DNA from: PZPK01 sp041590075
GTDB taxonomy: Bacteria; Pseudomonadota; Gammaproteobacteria; Pseudomonadales; Oleiphilaceae
Reading direction: 5' to 3'
Length of the DNA stretch: 11,230 bases
NCBI GenBank assembly: GCA_041590075.1
Contig: JBFHUL010000093.1
Coordinates: forward strand, 1-11,230
Within the stretch, counting starts at the first letter, position 1; each line of letters opens with the position of its first letter. Made by a program: the position numbers and the translations under genes. Shown piece by piece: positions 6,883-11,230 of this stretch. Under the pieces are notes generated by a model. That model saw nothing but the letters and a program-made list of their open reading frames with translations, was not told the origin of the DNA and made no database searches.

Positions 6883-7948
6883 TGATTCTGCGCTGATGCG
6901 GCGCTACCTGGGCGAAATGCTGAGCAGTGTCACGGGCATCTCCGTGATCACCGCGCGCGACGGCCAGGACGCGCTGCAGATGATTGAACGGGAAAAGCCC
7001 GATGTGGTGACGCTCGATATCAACATGCCTGTCATGGATGGGTTGACCTGCCTCAGCCATATCATGACGCGCTTTCCGCTGCCGGTGGTGATGGTGTCAT
7101 CGCTGACAGATGCAAGCGCCCTGGCCACCTTCGAGGCCCTGGAAATGGGCGCGGTGGATTACATCGCCAAGCCCGGTGGCACGGTCTCGATGAACATCAA
7201 GGAAGTGCGCAACGAGCTGGTGATGAAGGTGCGCGCCGCGCATCGCTCACGCCAGAAAGTACGGGGCAGGCGTGTCGTCGCGCCACCTGTGCCGCAGCCT
7301 GAAGTAGCTTCGGGGGGCGGCGTGGCGGCCCGCGGCGATATTCCGGGGGTTGTGGCCATTGGTGTATCGACCGGTGGACCCTCAACGCTGGAAGCGATCC
7401 TGCCGGCCTTGCCGGCGAGCTTTCCATTGCCTGTGCTGGTCTGCCAGCACATGCCGGGAAATTTTACCAAGGTCTTTGCCGAGCGGCTGAATACCCGGTG
7501 CAAACTTGAAGTTCAGGAGTTGTGCCGCAGTACCCGACTGGAAGTCGGCAATATTTATGTCGCTCGGGGGGACACCGATATGCAGCTGAGTATTCGCAGC
7601 GGTGTGCCTTATTTACTCACGGTGCCCGCGGGCCAGCAATACAACTGGCACCCCAGCGTTAGCCGCATGCTTGAATCGATAATTCAGCATGTTCCGACCA
7701 GCCGCACTGTAGGCGTTATGTTGACCGGTATGGGCAACGACGGCGCCAAAGAAATGACCCAAATTTATCAGGGAGGAGGGGTCACACTTGCCGAGTGTGA
7801 AAAGGATTGTGCCGTATTCGGCATGCCGAAAGCACTCATTGATCTGGGTGGCGCGAGTCGCGTCGTTGAGGTCGCCAATATGCCAAATGCCATCGTTGGC
7901 GCTGCGCAAACGATTGCAAAAAAAGGAGCCATCAAACAATGGGCCTAG
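6863..7948 (+). CDS. cheB: CheB, receptor protein-glutamate methylesterase/deamidase
   Basis: A 361-residue response regulator-esterase that removes methyl groups from receptor glutamates (and deamidates glutamines), giving adaptation feedback. Receiver domain 1-120: acidic pair D7-D8, phospho-acceptor D52 in LDINMPVMDG, switch residues S79-S80 and K103. A Pro/Gly/Ala linker follows (about 138-158). The esterase domain (160-350) has the full Ser-His-Asp triad: S169 in AIGVSTGGPS, H196 in CQHMPGNF and D293 in LTGMGNDGA. Length is typical. The start overlaps the end of cheW by 20 nt and the only Shine-Dalgarno-like stretch (GAGAG, 6856-6860) is too close to the ATG, so translation probably depends on coupling to cheW. 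CheA in this operon should phosphorylate D52 to activate the esterase. Confidence 0.96.
   Translation: MKVLVVDDSALMRRYLGEMLSSVTGISVITARDGQDALQMIEREKPDVVTLDINMPVMDGLTCLSHIMTRFPLPVVMVSSLTDASALATFEALEMGAVDYIAKPGGTVSMNIKEVRNELVMKVRAAHRSRQKVRGRRVVAPPVPQPEVASGGGVAARGDIPGVVAIGVSTGGPSTLEAILPALPASFPLPVLVCQHMPGNFTKVFAERLNTRCKLEVQELCRSTRLEVGNIYVARGDTDMQLSIRSGVPYLLTVPAGQQYNWHPSVSRMLESIIQHVPTSRTVGVMLTGMGNDGAKEMTQIYQGGGVTLAECEKDCAVFGMPKALIDLGGASRVVEVANMPNAIVGAAQTIAKKGAIKQWA
7925..7928 (+). promoter_or_regulatory. Ribosome-binding site fixing the start of the HEAT-like gene
   Basis: GGAG preceded by an A run lies inside the end of cheB, 10 nt before the ATG at 7939. The later in-frame ATGs at 7981 and 8023 have no comparable site, so the long start with the basic N-terminus is preferred. 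Confidence 0.7.
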
Positions 7949-8607
7949 TCAGAAAGAAATCCAACAGTCAAGTGACAAAGATGAACGTGGAAACGTCGAA
8001 GCGTGAATCAGCCAACAGCACGATGACACTGGAGCAGGTGCTGGCCGATTACCGTCAAGGTGATGCGCGCTGTCGTCGTGAAAAAGCCAAAGTCTTGCGC
8101 GAGTTTAGCGGAGCACATCATGAGTTGCTGGCGCTGCTGGTTGCTGAGAACGAGTCGGTGGTGCGTGACGCACTACTGAACAGCCTGGCCAGTATGGCGC
8201 AGAAGGAACCTCAGAATCTGCAAGGCATATTGGTGAACGTGGTCGACATGTTGCGTCATGCCGAAGCCTCCTTACGGACGCAGATTATTCGCTTCGTGAC
8301 GGGCTTTCCCGAGGCCATTGGCGAGTTCATTCCCCTTTTACTGGCAGATCCTAACGGCAATATCCGCCTGTACACCCTGGACATCATGCAGACACTCGCT
8401 CACCCCAAGGTGCCCGAGTGGCTGAAGCGCGTCATTGAGCATGAAACCGAAGCCAACGTGGTCATCAGCGCAATCGACCGCAGTGTGGAAGCCGGTTGTC
8501 GCGACATTCTGGATGTTTTACCCGGTGTTGCAGCGCGCTTTCCCGATGTGGAAATGATGCCCTTTGCCATCAAAATCGCGACTGAACGCTTGGAAGGTGC
8601 ACTGTGA
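7939..8607 (+). CDS. HEAT-repeat-like protein of the chemotaxis operon
   Basis: A 222-residue soluble protein. Residues 1-28 are polar and basic (several K/R, S/T), probably disordered. From 29 on it is all helical with about four degenerate HEAT-like units, each an acidic or polar turn followed by a hydrophobic helix: LLVAENESVVRDALLNSL (66-83), DMLRHAEASLRTQIIRFV (103-120), PLLLADPNGNIRLYTLDI (132-149) and RVIEHETEANVVISAIDR (164-181). HEAT arrays bind proteins, so a scaffold or regulator role is plausible; no catalytic motif is seen. It overlaps cheB by 10 nt and cheR by 4 nt, so it is an integral part of the operon and probably acts with the methylation enzymes or the array. From memory, V. 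cholerae cluster I has a hypothetical protein at the same place between CheB and CheR. The function is unknown. Confidence 0.88.
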   Translation: MGLVRKKSNSQVTKMNVETSKRESANSTMTLEQVLADYRQGDARCRREKAKVLREFSGAHHELLALLVAENESVVRDALLNSLASMAQKEPQNLQGILVNVVDMLRHAEASLRTQIIRFVTGFPEAIGEFIPLLLADPNGNIRLYTLDIMQTLAHPKVPEWLKRVIEHETEANVVISAIDRSVEAGCRDILDVLPGVAARFPDVEMMPFAIKIATERLEGAL

Positions 8608-9482
8608 TTGCTACAACAGCCACAACAGAGACGGTGGATTACGCCACCACCAGAATCAGCGATGCCGAATACGCTCTGATACGTGATTATTTTTACAAGC
8701 GTTGCGGCATCTACTTTGATGATTCCAAGCGCTACTTTGTCGACAAGCGCATACTGAGCCGCATTCGTGCCACGGGTCAGGACACGTTCAGATCCTACTT
8801 TTCGTTTCTGCGTTTCGAACAGGGCAATAACGAGCTTCAGCATCTGGTGAATCTGCTGACCGTGAACGAAACCTATTTCATGCGTGAGGAATACCAGATG
8901 CGTGCCATGGTTAACGGTGCGCTCCGGGACATTGTGAAACAGAAGAAAAAAGGCGACTTGATACGCATCTGGTCCTTGCCCTGTTCCACCGGTGAAGAGC
9001 CCTACAGTATTGCGATTTACCTGATGGAAAACTGGCCCGATCTGGAACATTACGATGTAGAAGTGGTGGGCTCCGACATCGATACCCGTGTGCTCGAAAA
9101 GGCGCGCAAGGGTTGCTTCAGCGAACGTTCAGTGAAAAACCTGAACAGCACCCAGAAACGGCGCTATTTCAAGCATGATGCCGAAAACAATAAATATCAG
9201 ATCTGTGACGACTTACGCGACAGCGTGTTGTTCAAGTCGGTCAATCTCAACGATGACCTGTCGATGTCATCGTTCAGGGAGTTTGACCTGATCTATTGCC
9301 GAAACCTGCTGATTTATTTCGACGATCTATCGCGCCAACAGGCGGCTGAGCGCATCTACGACGCGCTCAATCCGGGGGGCGTACTGTTCCTCGGACATTC
9401 CGAATCCATGAGCCGCATATCGTCTTTATTCAAAGTCAGGCGTTATCAAGACTCCACTGGCTACCAGAAAGAAATTATTTAA
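8604..9482 (+). CDS. cheR: CheR, chemoreceptor glutamate O-methyltransferase
   Basis: A 292-residue S-adenosylmethionine-dependent methyltransferase that methylates receptor glutamates, opposing CheB. The N-terminal helical domain (18-98) ends in LLTVNETYFMREEYQ, the conserved substrate-side motif (N88, E89, T90, F92, R94). The SAM domain has IWSLPCSTGEEPYSIAI (122-138), GSDIDTRVLEKAR and FDLIYCRNLLIYF near the C-terminus. The beta-subdomain region is present, but its loop (RYFKHDAENNKYQ) is short and lacks the glycine-rich insertion of receptor-tail-dependent CheR, consistent with the operon's receptor lacking a pentapeptide tether. The start is GTG at 8604, sharing GTGA with the stop of the preceding gene; GGAAGG at 8592-8597 is the ribosome site. 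No ATG fits the same frame near this point. Confidence 0.96.
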   Translation: MIATTATTETVDYATTRISDAEYALIRDYFYKRCGIYFDDSKRYFVDKRILSRIRATGQDTFRSYFSFLRFEQGNNELQHLVNLLTVNETYFMREEYQMRAMVNGALRDIVKQKKKGDLIRIWSLPCSTGEEPYSIAIYLMENWPDLEHYDVEVVGSDIDTRVLEKARKGCFSERSVKNLNSTQKRRYFKHDAENNKYQICDDLRDSVLFKSVNLNDDLSMSSFREFDLIYCRNLLIYFDDLSRQQAAERIYDALNPGGVLFLGHSESMSRISSLFKVRRYQDSTGYQKEII

Positions 9483-9493
9483 CGGGGAATACC

Positions 9494-9973
9494 ATGCATA
9501 CCGTACTCGTAGTTGACGACGCACTGACTATACGTAAATACCACCGCAACCTGCTTGAAGAAGTGGGCTATCAGGTGCTCGAAGCCGAAAATGGCATCGA
9601 AGCACTGGAAAAAATGTTCGAGTATCAGGTACATCTCTGCCTGGTGGACGTCAACATGCCGTTGATGGATGGCTTCACTTTTGTCAATGAACTGCGCAAG
9701 GGAGAACATCATCCCGATTGCCCGGTGATCATGATCACCACAGAGGCGAGCGAAAGCGAATCAAACCGCGGCTACGAAGCGGGTGCGAATCTGTATCTGA
9801 TCAAGCCCACTTCGCCTGAAACGCTGCAGACTTACTGCCAGATCATGCTCAGCGCTATAGAACCTGACGTTGCGGCAAATACGAGCGAGTCGCACCTTGC
9901 CTTTGCCGGTGCGGCAGCCGGCAGTGCTGAGCACGGACTGCACAGCTATATGAATGCCTTATTGAGTGAGTGA
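9494..9973 (+). CDS. CheY-like response regulator with C-terminal tail
   Basis: A 159-residue single-domain receiver, the likely phospho-acceptor of the CheA encoded next. Residues 1-121 are the receiver: acidic pair D8-D9, phospho-acceptor D52 in LVDVNMPLMDG, switch T82-T83 and K104 in YLIKPTSPE. The position of the usual aromatic switch is Y101. Unlike the motor CheY (about 129 residues) it has a 38-residue extension: an Ala/Gly/Ser-rich linker (126-145), then a short amphipathic helix, HGLHSYMNALLSE. The tail could dock on a partner or on CheA. GGGG at 9484-9487 is the ribosome site, 11 nt after cheR. Because the output of cluster I-type systems is unclear, this need not act on the flagellar motor, so I withhold the cheY symbol. 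Confidence 0.93.
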   Translation: MHTVLVVDDALTIRKYHRNLLEEVGYQVLEAENGIEALEKMFEYQVHLCLVDVNMPLMDGFTFVNELRKGEHHPDCPVIMITTEASESESNRGYEAGANLYLIKPTSPETLQTYCQIMLSAIEPDVAANTSESHLAFAGAAAGSAEHGLHSYMNALLSE

Positions 9974-9977
9974 GATC

Positions 9978-11230
9978 ATGAACCCTTTATTAGAGCAGTT
10001 TCTGTCAGAGTCCCGTGAGCTGATTGAACGTTCCTGCGATACCTTTCTCACACTGGAAAAACAACCGCGCGATGCCGACACCCTGAATGGTCTGTTCCGT
10101 TATGTGCACACCATTAAGGGAGGCTCTGGTCTGTTCGACATCAAGCCTTTTACCGAACTGGTACACGTCGCCGAAGACAGCCTGTCCAAGGCGCGTGAAG
10201 GCAAACTGGTGATTGATGCCCGCGGTATTGATGTGTTTTTGAGCGTGATGGACCAGTTGGGGGTGTGGCTGGATGAGCTCGAAAATGAAGGATGCCTGAA
10301 AGCGAATGCTGCCGAGATCAGCGCACGCCTCATTGCCGGTATTGAACACGCGGTGAACCCCGATGGTCACGGTGCTGATACGGGCGCTGTTGCCGGCGCA
10401 GAGGAAGCCCCCGTCGAACGGGCGCCGATCGCCTATTATCTGGAGCAGGCGGGGCTGGAGGAGTTGCCCGAAGACGAGCGCCATGCCTTACTGGCGGTGC
10501 TGGATGAGAACGCTTCACGTGATGCCGTACTGTTGGTGTACCGCCCTGACGAAAACGCCTTTTTTGCCGGGCAGGACCCGGTCAATAACTGGTTACAGGT
10601 ACCTGAACTGGCGTGGCAGTCTCTGCGTTATGCGTTGCATGATGACAACATGACGGATCTGGACCCCTACTTGTGTCGTTTGCAGTTGGCGGGCGTATCA
10701 TTGGCCAGCGAAACCACTTTGCGCGAAGCACTGGCCTATGTCGAAGACAGTGTCTGCTTTCTGCCGATTCCGGCGTTAACACCGAAACAGGATCAGGCCG
10801 GGCTGGACCTGGTGTGCCCGCCCGAGCTGATCGAAGTGGCGCGTGGACAATTGCGCCTGTTGCGCGAACTGAATGCCGCCCGCCATTCCCTGCCAGCCGT
10901 GCAGGCTGCCCATGGCGTACTCTGCGGTATTCAGATGCAGATGGGTGAGGCGGTTGAGATTCCCTTGCCCGAGCTGGATCAGATTGAACAGGCGCCGGAA
11001 TACCTGGATGCACTGGAAACCGTCATCACGCGCTTGCAGCACAATGCCGAGGGTATTGCCGACACCGTAGCGGCTTCTGCACCTGCCCCGGCACCTGCCC
11101 CGGCACCCGCGGATGCGCTGGAAGATATGACACAAATCAACAACAAACCGACCGAAATCCGTACCGTTAAGGTGGATCAGGAGCGCCTTGAGCAGCTGGT
11201 GGATTTGACCGGTGAGCTGATTGTTGCCAA
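9978..11230 (+). CDS. cheA: CheA histidine kinase, N-terminal part (cut by window end)
   Basis: Only the first 417 codons are inside the window; the frame is open to the edge. CheA autophosphorylates and passes phosphate to CheY and CheB. The P1 Hpt domain (1-125) has the phospho-histidine H44 in YVHTIKGGSGLF. A central module (about 149-265) reads as mixed alpha/beta, with VLLVYRPDENAFFAG, then DLDPYLCRLQLAG and AYVEDSVCFLPIP; it takes the place of P2 but does not look like the enteric P2. A helical segment (270-360) follows, then an Ala-Pro linker (about 368-378). P3 dimerisation starts near 393 (EIRTVKVDQERLEQLVDLTG). The catalytic, regulatory and any further domains lie downstream. The start follows cheY by 4 nt with only GAGTGAG upstream, suggesting coupled translation. 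Confidence 0.94.
   Translation, partial: MNPLLEQFLSESRELIERSCDTFLTLEKQPRDADTLNGLFRYVHTIKGGSGLFDIKPFTELVHVAEDSLSKAREGKLVIDARGIDVFLSVMDQLGVWLDELENEGCLKANAAEISARLIAGIEHAVNPDGHGADTGAVAGAEEAPVERAPIAYYLEQAGLEELPEDERHALLAVLDENASRDAVLLVYRPDENAFFAGQDPVNNWLQVPELAWQSLRYALHDDNMTDLDPYLCRLQLAGVSLASETTLREALAYVEDSVCFLPIPALTPKQDQAGLDLVCPPELIEVARGQLRLLRELNAARHSLPAVQAAHGVLCGIQMQMGEAVEIPLPELDQIEQAPEYLDALETVITRLQHNAEGIADTVAASAPAPAPAPAPADALEDMTQINNKPTEIRTVKVDQERLEQLVDLTGELIVA
11079..11111 (+). repeat. 12-bp tandem repeat encoding the CheA Ala-Pro linker
   Basis: GCACCTGCCCCG occurs at 11079-11090 and 11091-11102, followed by a decayed copy (GCACCCGCG). It encodes alternating Ala-Pro, a stiff linker just before the P3 dimerisation domain. 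Such tracts vary in length by slippage. Confidence 0.7.

Overview
This window reads as chromosomal DNA from a gammaproteobacterium, probably a marine or environmental free-living lineage. The evidence is a compact chemotaxis operon of gammaproteobacterial style, moderately GC-rich coding sequence, Shine-Dalgarno-led genes and a DUF2167 membrane protein. I cannot assign a genus. Apart from the terminators there are no RNA genes, insertion sequences, CRISPR arrays or phage genes that I can support.

Left part (1-2898). A plus-strand orphan gene of unknown function (21-1079) ends at a good intrinsic terminator (1134-1191). Two minus-strand genes follow: a DUF2167 membrane-anchored protein (2119-1190) and a YugP-type membrane zinc metallopeptidase (2898-2206). 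They may be co-transcribed. None has an evident link to chemotaxis. A 371-bp divergent spacer (2899-3269) must hold promoters for both directions, but I could not identify them securely.

Right part (3270-11230, cut by the window end). One tightly packed plus-strand operon: a soluble receptor with two chemoreceptor signalling domains, a triple-CheW adaptor, CheB, a HEAT-repeat-like protein, CheR, a CheY-like regulator with a C-terminal tail, and CheA (N-terminal 417 residues only). Junctions are a 43-nt gap, overlaps of 20, 10 and 4 nt, then gaps of 11 and 4 nt, so translational coupling is likely. From memory, the order receptor-CheW-CheB-hypothetical-CheR-CheY-CheA matches Vibrio cholerae chemotaxis cluster I, whose double-signalling-domain receptor DosM stabilises a purely cytoplasmic array. 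By inference the genes here build a membrane-independent array: the receptor forms the lattice, CheW and CheA bind its tips, CheR and CheB adjust receptor methylation, and CheA phosphorylates the CheY-like protein and CheB. The input signal and the output target are not visible.

Most notable points: the receptor is about 610 residues of coiled coil with tips exactly 300 residues apart and a single proline at the joint between the two halves; its second tip departs from the chemoreceptor consensus; the adaptor carries three CheW domains of which the middle one has an altered NLRG motif; an uncharacterised HEAT-like protein is embedded in the operon; and two mutually exclusive hairpins lie at the receptor-cheW junction.
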